Of a stretch of 12,308 nucleotides of DNA, positions 1-6,959 are shown in pieces. The position numbers were made by a program, and so were the translations under genes. Source of the stretch: Candidatus Solibacter sp. (GTDB lineage Bacteria; Acidobacteriota; Terriglobia; Bryobacterales; Bryobacteraceae); contig JAPKZC010000414.1 in NCBI GenBank assembly GCA_026394025.1, positions 1-12,308 of the forward strand. The letters run 5' to 3'. Positions within the stretch are counted from its first letter, which is position 1, and every line of letters starts with the position of its first letter. Under the pieces are notes generated by a model. The model saw nothing but the letters and a program-made list of their open reading frames with translations, was not told the DNA's origin and did not search any database.

Positions 1-1350
1 GTCGAGGAGCAAGGTCTCGGTTGGAAGAGCCGCTTCGGCACGGGCAAAGGCGGCGACACCATCACCAGCGGCCTGGAAGTCACCTGGACCAAGACGCCGA
101 CGAAGTGGAGCAACGACTTCTTCGAGCACCTGTTCGGCTACGAATGGGAGTTGACGAAGATCCCTGCTGGCGCGCAGCAGTGGCAGCCCAAGAATGGTGC
201 GGGCGAGGGCACGGTTCCGGATGCCCACGATCCGTCCAAACGCCGCGTGCCGACCATGCTGACCACGGACCTGGCCTTGCGCTTCGACCCGGCCTACGAA
301 AAGGTTTCGAGGCGCTTCCTCGAAGATCCGGATCAGTTCGCGGACGCATTCGCCCGGGCTTGGTTCAAGCTGACCCACCGCGACATGGGCCCGGGCGCGC
401 GCTATCTCGGCCCGGAGGTTCCAACCGAAGAGCTCATCTGGCAGGACCCCATCCCGGCGGTCAATCACGCGTTGATCGATGAGCAGGACATCGCCGCCCT
501 CAAGGGCAAGATCCTGGCTTCGGGGCTGTCCATCTCGCAACTGGTTTCGACCGCTTGGGGGTCGGCGTCCACCTTCCGTGGCTCCGACAAGCGCGGCGGC
601 GCGAACGGCGCCCATATCCGTCTGGTGCCGCAGAAGGACTGGGAAGTCAACCAGCCCGCACGACTGGCAAGAGTGCTGCAAGTCCTCGAGGGTATCCAGA
701 GCGAGTTCAACGGTGCGCAGTCCGGCGGCAAGAAGGTCTCGCTCGCTGACCTGATCGTTTTGGCTGGTTGCGTCGGTGTCGAGCAGGCCGCGAAGAAGGC
801 TGGTCACACCGTGACGGTGCCCTTCAAGCCGGGACGCATGGACGCCTCGCAGGCGCAGACCGATGTGGAGTCCTTCGCCGTGCTGGAGCCGGTCGCCGAT
901 GGATTCCGCAACTACCTCAAGGGCAAGTACTCCGTAGCGGCTGAGCATTTCCTGGTCGACCGTGCGCAACTGCTAACCCTGACCGCGCCGGAGATGACGG
1001 TTCTCATTGGCGGACTGCGCGTCCTGAACACCAATTTCGGTCAGACCCAGCATGGAGTCTTCACCAAGCGGCCGGAGACGTTGACCAACGATTTCTTCGT
1101 GAACCTGCTCGATATGGGAACGGAGTGGAAGGCGACATCTGACGCCAAGGACGTGTTTGAAGGGCGCGACCGCGCGACGGGTGAAATCAAGTGGACCGGT
1201 ACACGTGTTGACCTTGTCCTCGGTTCGAACCCTCAGCTCCGAGCAATCGCGGAAGTTTATGCATGTGACGACTCGAAGGAGAAGTTCGTAAGAGACTTCG
1301 TGGCTGCGTGGAGCAAGGTGATGAACCTCGATCGCTACGATCTTGCCTGA
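1..1350 (+). CDS. katG: Catalase-peroxidase KatG, C-terminal ~450 residues (5' end outside window)
   Basis: Heme catalase-peroxidase that removes H2O2. The frame is open from base 1 to the TGA at 1348-1350, so the gene starts upstream of the window; the TTG at 151 is internal, not a start. The first residues (GLGWKSRFGTG, DTITSGLEV) match KatG around residue 295 of the M. tuberculosis enzyme. Codon 23 (Ser) aligns with Ser315, the classic isoniazid-resistance site, Trp29 with the proximal Trp321, Asp90 (TTDLALR) with proximal Asp381, and Arg127 (HRDMGP) with the mobile Arg418. Residues after about 140 form the second, heme-free domain, ending in KVMNLDRYDLA as expected for a full-length C-terminus. 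The distal active-site residues and most of the Met-Tyr-Trp adduct lie outside the window, so activity cannot be judged. No disruption is seen in this part. Confidence 0.97.
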   Translation, partial: VEEQGLGWKSRFGTGKGGDTITSGLEVTWTKTPTKWSNDFFEHLFGYEWELTKIPAGAQQWQPKNGAGEGTVPDAHDPSKRRVPTMLTTDLALRFDPAYEKVSRRFLEDPDQFADAFARAWFKLTHRDMGPGARYLGPEVPTEELIWQDPIPAVNHALIDEQDIAALKGKILASGLSISQLVSTAWGSASTFRGSDKRGGANGAHIRLVPQKDWEVNQPARLARVLQVLEGIQSEFNGAQSGGKKVSLADLIVLAGCVGVEQAAKKAGHTVTVPFKPGRMDASQAQTDVESFAVLEPVADGFRNYLKGKYSVAAEHFLVDRAQLLTLTAPEMTVLIGGLRVLNTNFGQTQHGVFTKRPETLTNDFFVNLLDMGTEWKATSDAKDVFEGRDRATGEIKWTGTRVDLVLGSNPQLRAIAEVYACDDSKEKFVRDFVAAWSKVMNLDRYDLA

Positions 1351-1377
1351 AATCGGCGGAAAGGAGAGCCGTCAACG

Positions 1378-1689
1378 TTGGCAATCGCGCCCGTTCCTGC
1401 TGTTTGGATCGGCAAGCCGAGGTGGCCGCTCCCCGATCAGGTTTCGAGCGGAGAATTGCAGCGGATCGCATTGGTCAGGGTGCTACTCCTGCAGCCAGTC
1501 CTACTGGTGGCGGATGAGCCGACTTCGCGCCTCGACCCGATCACACAACAGGAAACCATTGACCTGTTGGCGGAGTGCCTTGCGGACTTGGGGTGCGCTC
1601 TGGTGTTAGTGACTCATGATGCGGCAATCGCCGGCAATATCGCGTCGCGAGTGCTGACTCTCGACGCGCCGCCTTCGTCCATGCGCTGA
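1378..1689 (+). pseudogene. ABC-transporter ATPase relic, C-terminal half only (DppF/NikE-like)
   Basis: The translation holds the ABC signature (SSGELQRIALVR), Walker B (LLVADEPTSRLDP) and the switch histidine (VTHD), but there is no Walker A or Q-loop. About 30 recognisable residues precede the signature and the katG stop lies only 27 bp upstream. A complete ATPase of this kind is about 230-320 residues; here about 103 remain, so the product could not bind ATP normally. The sequence resembles dipeptide/nickel-type ATPases (DEPTSRLDPITQQ). The signature has SSGE instead of SGGE. The TTG at 1378 is only the first possible start in frame and no good ribosome binding site precedes it. Best read as a remnant left by a deletion that joined katG to the 3' end of a transporter gene. 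It converges on the cupin gene with a 10-bp gap. Confidence 0.8.
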
Positions 1690-1699
1690 GCGTAGGCCT

Positions 1700-2122
1700 C
1701 TACTTGGCCTCATCGCACAGCTTTGCCGGCGCGACCACGTAGACGTATTCGAGCAGGTCCTTGCCTGTGTTGGACACATTGTGCCGTGTTGCTGGCGGGA
1801 TATAGGCGAAAGCCGGGGCGACGAACGTCCGCTTGGCCTGTCCGTCGATTAGCGCCTCACCCTGGCCGTGAAGAATGACCAATGCTTCCTCGTTCTTGCC
1901 CGTCGTGTGCCAGCCAACCGTCGCACCGGGTTTGAGGCGCACAAATCCACTACGCATGCCGGTTGTCTGTGGCGCGCCCTGCAGCAGTGGGCAATCGCCT
2001 GACGGGCAGTCCAGCGACCGTGTCAAGGGTTTCGGACCTGACATCTGGGAGGAAAGCGGCACGACGGCCAGAAGTAAGAAAAGGGGCAGGATCGAGCGGA
2101 GTCGGGATGAGATATTTCTCAC
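1700..2122 (-). CDS. Secreted/periplasmic single-domain cupin protein
   Basis: About 140 residues. The N-terminus has a basic stretch and hydrophobic run (residues 7-24, LRSILPLFLLLAVVPLSS), a signal peptide or membrane anchor. The cupin fold is suggested by motif 1 (GATVGWHTTGKNEEALVILHGQG) and motif 2 (AYIPPATRHNVSN). In motif 1 the usual HxH has become HTT, so one metal ligand may be missing, while the Glu and the motif 2 His are present. A Cys pair (DCPSGDC, residues 39-44) sits just after the signal and could bind metal or form a disulfide. Start choice: GTG at 2122 has AAGAAGG six bases upstream, whereas the GTG at 2128 would overlap that site. The gene is divergent from the 2446 cluster. 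The substrate cannot be inferred; cupins range from sugar-binding proteins to dioxygenases. Confidence 0.82.
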   Translation of the reverse strand: MRNISSRLRSILPLFLLLAVVPLSSQMSGPKPLTRSLDCPSGDCPLLQGAPQTTGMRSGFVRLKPGATVGWHTTGKNEEALVILHGQGEALIDGQAKRTFVAPAFAYIPPATRHNVSNTGKDLLEYVYVVAPAKLCDEAK

Positions 2123-2270
2123 AATCACCTTCTTGGAGGAACCTCTATGCGCCGGCTGACTGCGCCATCATCCGGAGGGCTCGATGCTGGCTGAACTCGA
2201 CGTGCGGTCCCCGCCTTGGCGTCAGTAGTACGAACGGAACAATCGTAGCACCACTGGCATGCCCCTGCAA

Positions 2271-2300
2271 CGATCCGCGGGTGCACGATCCGCGGTTGCA
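2271..2300. repeat. 15-bp tandem repeat with flanking inverted TGCAAC/GTTGCA
   Basis: CGATCCGCGGGTGCA (2271-2285) is followed at once by CGATCCGCGGTTGCA (2286-2300), 14 of 15 identical. The pair lies between TGCAAC (2266-2271) and GTTGCA (2295-2300), each copy contains the palindrome CCGCGG, and GTGCAC lies at the centre, so the block has approximate two-fold symmetry. Its place between two divergent genes makes a regulator-binding site possible; this is inference from position and symmetry only. Confidence 0.55.
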
Positions 2301-2396
2301 CCAATCGGCGAAGTCCCTTGCCGGTACTGCCTGCGCCGAAGGTCGTGCGGACCGGGGGCGGTGGCGGGCGGGAGGCCGGCATACATTCCGGAGGGA

Positions 2397-2413
2397 CGGG
2401 GGCTTCGCCCCTG
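2397..2413. other. Short GC-rich hairpin (GGGGC-TTC-GCCCC)
   Basis: GGGGC at 2399-2403 pairs with GCCCC at 2407-2411 around a three-base loop; the outer bases C2397-G2413 and G2398-T2412 can extend it. It ends about 20 bases before the AAGGAG of the next gene and has no T-tract on either side. It is more likely a leader hairpin than an intrinsic terminator. Confidence 0.35.
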
Positions 2414-2445
2414 TGTGCTAGACTCCCATCAAGGAGACGTTCGGC

Positions 2446-2875
2446 TTGGAGGGACAGCGCTGGCGACGACCCGAGAAAGGCCTTCGATGGGCCTCTTTTC
2501 TCGCCACGCTCCTGCCGGGATGGCGCTCTGCCGCCTCGGGTTTTGTACTCCTTTTTCTCCTGATCCCGTATGGTTTCGGGTTTCTGCTGCTCGCTGCGAG
2601 CCAGGGGCCAAGTTGCGGTATGCAATGCTGCAAACGGTCCAAGGTTTGCTGCTGCGGAAAATCGGACAAGCACGCTCGCCACGATGGCCCAAGCTGGGTT
2701 GGCGCGTCGAAGTGCCCAGGCGATGCCTGGAACTGCTGCGGCGAGTCTGGCCGCGGCTCCGATCAAGGGCAGCCCCGCCCTCCCGTTGTCGCACGTGCGG
2801 ATTTCGCCGGTCTCGCCGCGTGACTCTTCTGACACCGCTTTCGCGCTCTTCGAACGCCCGCCTCCCAACGTCTAG
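2446..2875 (+). pseudogene. Cys-rich single-TM membrane protein, apparently frameshifted near 2715-2740
   Basis: The start is the TTG at 2446, nine bases after a clear AAGGAG (2431-2436). Frame 1 gives a basic N-terminus, a hydrophobic span at about residues 30-52 (FVLLFLLIPYGFGFLLLAAS), then a Cys cluster: C57, C61-C62, C68-C70, C90. In this frame the protein ends at 2823 with an unconvincing tail. Frame 2 from about 2725 reads PGTAAASLAAAPIKGSPALP, then a tail through SPVSPRDSSDTAF to FERPPPNV before TAG at 2873-2875. That looks like a natural C-terminus, and I recall similar RPPP endings in Cys-rich proteins of this type. A single indel around the KCPG codons would join the two. The clustered cysteines suggest metal (copper) binding or redox function at the membrane, fitting the NosL genes downstream, but no function is established. 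Without the frameshift, the intact reading is 2446-2823 (125 aa). Confidence 0.6.
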
Positions 2876-3095
2876 CCTTACTCTCACCTTGTAGCTGCAC
2901 GGGACCACCTGCACGCCCGCACTGTCGGCCCGTAGTCCGAACCTCGATTCGGGGCGTAGTCTCTCCGTGCGGGTCGGCGTGCGGGACCTGGTTGGCACTC
3001 GTTTGCTGTCGCTGCCGATTCAACCAGCCGGCGACGAAATGGCACGTCTTCAAAAAAGGCGAGGATCGGATATTCGACTTCTACGTTACGAAGAG
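2876..3095. other. Spacer of about 220 bp upstream of the small TM protein
   Basis: No gene is recognised. A weak hairpin, CCGAA-(6)-TTCGG, lies at about 2937-2952, and GC-rich, partly complementary blocks (CACGCCCGCAC around 2910 and GTGCGGG..GCGTG around 2967-2983) could fold together. The frame of the next gene is open back to about 2967, but that extension looks compositionally random. Confidence 0.35.
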
Positions 3096-3449
3096 ATGAA
3101 TCTGCTGAAATCAATGTTTGCCAGAAACTCCCATCGTGCGCTGGCCTTCCTTGGCCTGGCGGGCGGGCTATTCCTGTTGACGTTTGCCGACGCCGCCTGG
3201 CTGCGCGGCCAGCGTGTTCCGGGACTGGTCGAGGAAAGTGAACTGGCGGCGCGGCTTGAACTGACCGACCTCTGTCTGTTCACCGAAGCGCGCTACACCC
3301 GCCATCTCTCGCAGGCCGACCTGCATAGCGCGTTTCAGGACCATCCCGTTGCTTCCGAGCACTTCCCAAGCGGTTCCCTTGTAGCGCCACCACGGGCACT
3401 CACCACAGACCATGCGAACCTGGATCGAAAAACAGAAATACCTGATTGA
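3096..3449 (+). CDS. Conserved hypothetical, small one-TM extracytoplasmic protein
   Basis: From ATG 3096 the product is 117 residues: a short basic N-terminus, a hydrophobic segment at about residues 14-32 (ALAFLGLAGGLFLLTFADAAW), then an extracytoplasmic part containing LTDLCLFTEARYTR, SAFQDHP and EHFPSGSLVAPP. I believe this block recurs in uncharacterised proteins encoded next to FtsX-type permeases; that is memory, not a search. It has a single Cys. The start is uncertain: AAGAG abuts ATG 3096 too closely, and ATG 3039 and ATG 3114 are alternatives. The last 38 bases overlap the permease gene in another frame, implying translational coupling with the transporter. A role as accessory or substrate-capturing subunit of that ABC system is inference from position. 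Confidence 0.7.
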   Translation: MNLLKSMFARNSHRALAFLGLAGGLFLLTFADAAWLRGQRVPGLVEESELAARLELTDLCLFTEARYTRHLSQADLHSAFQDHPVASEHFPSGSLVAPPRALTTDHANLDRKTEIPD

Positions 3450-4601
3450 CTTCACGCTATCGTCATTGGCGCGGCGCAAGGTGAAGAACCTTGGCCTGCT
3501 GCTCATCTACACAGCGATCGTGTTCCTGCTGGCCTCGGTGATGCTCTTCACCCATGCGCTGCGGCGGGATGCGGCGCAGGTGCTGGCGCACTCGCCCGAC
3601 GTGATCGTGCAGCGCATGGTGGCCGGCCGTCATGACCTGATGCCCGCCAGCTACCTTGACAAGATCGGCAACTTGCGCGGCGTGCAGAAGAAAGAAGGCA
3701 GGCTGTGGGGCTATTACTACGATCCCTTGCGCAAGGCCAACTATACGGTCATGGTGCCGCCAGCCGATGCGGCAACCATGGCCGCGCCGGGCAGTATTGC
3801 GGTCGGCGCGGCGGTGGCGCGAGGCCTCGGACTCACGGTCAACGCCCAGATGTTCTTCCAGGGCTACTCCGGGAAGCCATTTTCGTTCACGGTGACGAAC
3901 ATCTTTCCGCATGAGTCGCAACTGGTCACCGCCGACCTGGTGCTGATGAGCGAGCCGGACTTTCGCACCTTCTTCGACTATCCGGCCGGCCAATACACGG
4001 ACATCGCCCTCTCCGTGGCCAATCCACTGGAACTGCGCAACATCGCCGCGAAGTTGGCTGGCCGGCTGCCCGACTCGCGAACCATCCTGCGCGAGGAAAT
4101 GCTGCGCACCTACGAATCCATCTTCAACTGGCGGGAGGGCATCGTTCTGGTGCTGCTGTCCGGGGCCGTTCTCGCGTTCGCAATCTTCGCCCTGGAAAAG
4201 GCGTCGGGGCTCTCGGCCGATGAGAAGCGCTGTTTTTGATGGTTTACATCGGGCTCTCGGCCGATGAGAAGCGCGAGATCGGCATTCTCAAGGCTATCGG
4301 CTGGGAAACCGGCGACGTGATCCGGATGAAGTTCTGGGAAGGCGCTCTGATCTCGCTGACCGCGTTTCTGCTGGGGTACGTCGCCGCGTATCTGCACGTG
4401 TTCCGCTTCTCATCGGTGCTTTTTGAGCCAGTGTTGAAAGGCTGGTCGGTGCTGTATCCGCAATTTGAACTCGTCCCGGTGGTGGATGGCGTTCAGATCG
4501 CGACGCTGTTCTTCTTCACCGTTTTCCCTTACGCGATGGCGACCATCGTGCCCATCTGGCGCGCCGCCATCACCGATCCCGATTCCATAATGCGCGGCTA
4601 A
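3412..4601 (+). pseudogene. FtsX/MacB-type ABC permease, split by a 44-bp insertion-duplication
   Basis: The N-terminal part (3412-4239, 275 aa) has a first TM at about residues 28-48 (LLLIYTAIVFLLASVMLF), a large extracytoplasmic MacB-PCD-like domain, and a second TM (GIVLVLLSGAVLAFAIFAL). The second part, starting at ATG 4239, resumes with SADEKREIGILKAIGWETGD, the typical FtsX cytoplasmic loop, then two more TMs, ending DSIMRG at 4601. A 24-bp segment (4207-4230) is repeated at 4251-4274 with 20 unrelated bases between. Removing 44 bp rejoins the halves into one 381-residue frame, the expected size for this family. The first half ends in TGA at 4237-4239, overlapping the ATG at 4239, so the second half could be translated by coupling; slippage on TTTTT would also restore the frame with 15 extra residues. 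Partner of the ATPase at 4604. Start 3412 lacks a clear ribosome binding site and probably depends on coupling to the upstream gene. Confidence 0.85.
4207..4274. repeat. 24-bp direct repeat causing the permease frame break
   Basis: Copies at 4207-4230 and 4251-4274 are identical over 24 bases (GGGCTCTCGG...GAAGCGC, encoding GLSADEKR). The 20 bases between (4231-4250) contain the TTTTTGATGG stop/restart junction. The period of 44 is not a multiple of three, which explains the break. Confidence 0.95.
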
Positions 4602-4603
4602 CT

Positions 4604-5281
4604 ATGATCGAACTTTCCGGCATTCGCAAAGCTTTCAACCAGGGACGCCACAACGAGTACTGGGCGCTCAATGGCATCGACCTGACCATTCCGTCGCAGC
4701 AGGTGACGGCGTTTTTCGGTCCTAGCGGATCCGGCAAGACCACACTGCTGACCGTGGTGGGTTGCCTGGCGCGCCCCACTGCGGGTCGCGTGCGGCTCGA
4801 GGATCGCGACATTTCCGGTCTCCCGGAGCGTTTCCTGACGCAGATCCGGCGCCGCACTTTCGGTTTCATCTTCCAGCAGTTCAATCTGATCCGGGGAATG
4901 TCGGCCTTGGAGAACGTCATGCTGCCGGCGTATCCGCTCGGTGGTGAGTGGCGTGCGCTAAAGCAGCGTGCCGAATTCCTGTTGGACTCGCTCCAACTCA
5001 GCCACCGCCGCACGGCACGCGTGGAATGGCTATCGGGGGGCGAACAGCAGCGTGTCGCCATCGCCCGCGCCCTGATCAACGACCCGAAAGTGCTGGTTGC
5101 CGACGAGCCCACCGCCAACCTCGACACGGCGCTGTCGAAGGGGTTCCTCGATATTCTCGAAACCCTGGCGGCAGAGGGGCGAACCGTTTTGTTGAGCAGC
5201 CACGACCCGATGGTCATCGAATCGTCGGTGGTGCAGCGCGTCGTGAAGCTACGCGACGGCCGCATCGTAGGGGACCTCTGA
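4604..5281 (+). CDS. ABC-transporter ATPase, MacB/LolD-like
   Basis: Complete 225-residue nucleotide-binding protein: Walker A GPSGSGKTT (39-47), Q-loop FQQFNL (90-95), signature LSGGEQQRV (143-151), Walker B VLVADEP with D167 and E168, and switch His200 (SSHD). These match the MacB/LolD/FtsE class, which powers FtsX-type permeases acting on extracytoplasmic substrates (lipoproteins, peptides, conformational work) rather than classic import. It lies two bases after the permease stop, and its own TGA (5279-5281) shares its last base with the ATG of the next gene, so the order permease-ATPase-membrane protein is tightly coupled. It is not NosF-like in context: no NosD or NosY is present. All catalytic residues are intact, so this subunit should be functional even though its permease frame is broken. 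Confidence 0.95.
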   Translation: MIELSGIRKAFNQGRHNEYWALNGIDLTIPSQQVTAFFGPSGSGKTTLLTVVGCLARPTAGRVRLEDRDISGLPERFLTQIRRRTFGFIFQQFNLIRGMSALENVMLPAYPLGGEWRALKQRAEFLLDSLQLSHRRTARVEWLSGGEQQRVAIARALINDPKVLVADEPTANLDTALSKGFLDILETLAAEGRTVLLSSHDPMVIESSVVQRVVKLRDGRIVGDL

Positions 5282-6351
5282 TGCTGTTCCGGCCCGCGAT
5301 TCTCGCACTCTTGCTGGCTTCGGCGGCCAACGTCGCGATGCTCCTTGGAGTCACGCCATTTGCTATCGACGTCATCCGTCACTGGGACATTACGAGCGGC
5401 AGCCAGCGGCAGTTGACCCTGGAGCGGCGTACTTACCTGATCTCGGTGCTCCTTACTAGTGTCCTGGCCACTCAGCTATTGGCTCTGCTGCTTTTTGTTT
5501 TCAATGCCGACAAGATGGCGCCAATGTTCGTCGGCGCCATGTGCGCGGCGGGCGCCTTCAACGTCAGTACTTATGGTTTTCCGGCGCTGATCGCCCAGAT
5601 GGCGGTGTTCTTCGTCGCCGCCATGTGGTTGGCAATAAACCACGTCGACATTCAGGCTCCGGACTATCCGCTGGTTCGCATCAAATACGCACTGCTGTTG
5701 GGCATGGCGCCGGCGTTGGTGGCGACGTTCGCGCTGGAGTTGCAGTATTTTCTCGGGCTCAAGGCCGACGTTCTCACATCGTGTTGCGCCAGGGTTTTCT
5801 CCGGCGATGCCAAGGGGCTCTCGGGCGACCTTGCCGCCCTGCCGCCCTTGCAGTCCATGATCGTCTTCTATGGCGCGCTTCTGCTGGCGGTGACCGCAGC
5901 CACCTACACCGCGGCGCGAAGGCGCGGTGGCTATGCGGTCGCGCTCACCAGCCTGATGGCATTCGTCACCGCCATCGCGGGCATCCTCTCCTTCCTGTCC
6001 CTTTACGTCTACGAGCATCCGCACCACCACTGCCCCTTCTGCGTACTCAAGGCGGAATATGGATATCAAGGCTACCTGCTCTACATACCGCTTTTCCTGG
6101 CCACGGCCTGCGGCCTGGGGGTCGGCGCTGTGCAGCCCTTCGCCGCGGTGACGAGCCTGCGGGATATCGTCCCGCTGGTGTCGGCCCGGCTCTCAGGTGT
6201 AGCAGCCGGAGGCTTTGCGCTGGTCGCCGCCATTGCCACGTTCATTGTTCTCCACTCCAACCTGATTCTCATCGATCACAAGTGGGCGCATTTCACGTTC
6301 GCACGTGAGGCGCTCGTCATGCTCAGCACAATTCCAGGAGGTTCCCTATGA
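5281..6351 (+). CDS. Polytopic membrane protein with CPFC motif, unknown function
   Basis: 356 residues, starting at the ATG that overlaps the ATPase stop (TGATG); the frame is open upstream but that extension is only a shadow of the ATPase gene. I count about eight or nine hydrophobic spans, e.g. PAILALLLASAANVAMLLGV near the N-terminus, VLATQLLALLLFVF, and a final one around AAGGFALVAAIATFIVL. Two thiol sites stand out: adjacent Cys168-Cys169 (TSCC) and a His/Cys cluster, H246, H248-H250, C251, C254 (EHPHHHCPFC). The latter follows a TM and could be a redox-active CxxC or a metal site. It is not recognisable as VKOR, DsbD or CcdA. Between an ABC ATPase and two NosL genes, and overlapping the next gene by four bases, it is probably a copper- or thiol-handling partner of that system; this is inference. 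Confidence 0.8.
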   Translation: MLFRPAILALLLASAANVAMLLGVTPFAIDVIRHWDITSGSQRQLTLERRTYLISVLLTSVLATQLLALLLFVFNADKMAPMFVGAMCAAGAFNVSTYGFPALIAQMAVFFVAAMWLAINHVDIQAPDYPLVRIKYALLLGMAPALVATFALELQYFLGLKADVLTSCCARVFSGDAKGLSGDLAALPPLQSMIVFYGALLLAVTAATYTAARRRGGYAVALTSLMAFVTAIAGILSFLSLYVYEHPHHHCPFCVLKAEYGYQGYLLYIPLFLATACGLGVGAVQPFAAVTSLRDIVPLVSARLSGVAAGGFALVAAIATFIVLHSNLILIDHKWAHFTFAREALVMLSTIPGGSL

Positions 6352-6959
6352 AACGACGCGATCTAATCAAGACTTCGCTTGCCACTGCCGCCGCCGGCGC
6401 CCTGGCATCGACCGCGCTCCGGGCGCAACAGGCCGGCGGCATGAGCGGCATGCCGACCCAGGCGGTGGCCAAGAAACCAGCCGATCCCGAGCCGCAGGTA
6501 AATGACATCGAAAAGTACCCGAAGTGCAACTACTGCGGGATGGATCGCGCTCGGTTTCACCATTCCCGCATGCTGCTCCATTACAGCGACGGACTGGCAG
6601 AAGGCGTTTGTTCGATCCGCTGCGCCGCCACCAGCCTGACCATCAACGTGGGGCGCGGGACGAAAGCCATATGGGTCGGCGACAACGCCTCACCGGCCGA
6701 GGTCAAGCCCCTGGTGGATGCGGAGAAGGCGAGTTTCCTTGTCGGTAGCTCGATCCGGGGCGTGATGACCAGGCGCAGCAAAGTGGCCTACAGCACCACG
6801 GAAGCGGCCGAGGCTTCGCGCGTCGCCAACGGCGGGGAAATATTCGATTTCGACAAGGCCCTGCTTGCCGCCTTTACGGACATTGCGGAGTCTGTGGCCA
6901 CCAGCCGCAAGACTCGCGAGGAGCGGCTCAAACGTGCCCAGGAGAAGCAGGATAAGTGA
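6348..6959 (+). CDS. NosL-family protein with twin-arginine-like signal
   Basis: 203 residues, preceded by an excellent AGGAGG seven bases before the ATG. The N-terminus MKRRDLIKTSLATAAAGALA has an Arg pair, a moderately hydrophobic Ala-rich core and an LRA cleavage-like region, resembling Tat signals. The NosL-like core is KCNYCGMD (C60, C63, M65), followed by a second Cys pair GVCSIRC (C88, C92) and hydrophilic His/Met positions (FHHSRM). NosL proteins bind Cu(I) and help mature nitrous oxide reductase; the CxxCxM core fits a copper site. The C-terminal 30 residues are charged and helical (SRKTREERLKRAQEKQDK). It overlaps the preceding gene by four bases and the second nosL-like gene by a TGATG junction. 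No nosZ is in the window, so the client may be another copper protein. Confidence 0.85.
   Translation: MKRRDLIKTSLATAAAGALASTALRAQQAGGMSGMPTQAVAKKPADPEPQVNDIEKYPKCNYCGMDRARFHHSRMLLHYSDGLAEGVCSIRCAATSLTINVGRGTKAIWVGDNASPAEVKPLVDAEKASFLVGSSIRGVMTRRSKVAYSTTEAAEASRVANGGEIFDFDKALLAAFTDIAESVATSRKTREERLKRAQEKQDK

Larger units (their letters stand above)
2123..2445. other. Divergent intergenic region between cupin and Cys-rich gene
   Basis: No credible gene is seen; overlapping frames on both strands here translate to low-complexity Arg/Pro/Gly-rich sequence. It holds a 15-bp tandem repeat with dyad character (2266-2300), a short GC hairpin (2397-2413) and the AAGGAG site at 2431-2436 that serves the gene starting at TTG 2446. 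The control elements for both divergent genes should be in this interval, but no convincing -35/-10 pair is visible. Confidence 0.6.

Noticed and set aside
2397..2413. GC hairpin considered as intrinsic terminator
   Set aside because: No T-tract follows on either strand and it sits in the leader of a gene.
2419..2424. TAGACT as a -10 box for the Cys-rich gene
   Set aside because: A transcription start seven bases on would fall on the ribosome-binding site, and no matching -35 is seen.
2125..2868. Long minus-strand frame (247 codons) opposite the Cys-rich gene
   Set aside because: Low-complexity Arg/Pro-rich translation, no domain, no clear ribosome binding site; it is the antisense of a better supported gene and of GC-rich intergenic DNA.
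2429..2998. Minus-strand frame of 189 codons
   Set aside because: Arg-rich, no motif, overlaps the supported plus-strand gene; typical high-GC spurious frame.
4948..5280. Upstream extension of the CPFC membrane protein frame
   Set aside because: It lies inside the ATPase gene and reads as shadow sequence; the TGATG junction at 5281 gives a natural start.
4570..5382. Minus-strand frame of 270 codons opposite the ATPase
   Set aside because: Ser/Arg-rich antisense of a fully intact ABC ATPase gene; no independent evidence.
5476..6069. Minus-strand frame of 197 codons
   Set aside because: Antisense of the polytopic membrane protein gene; charged, random-looking sequence.
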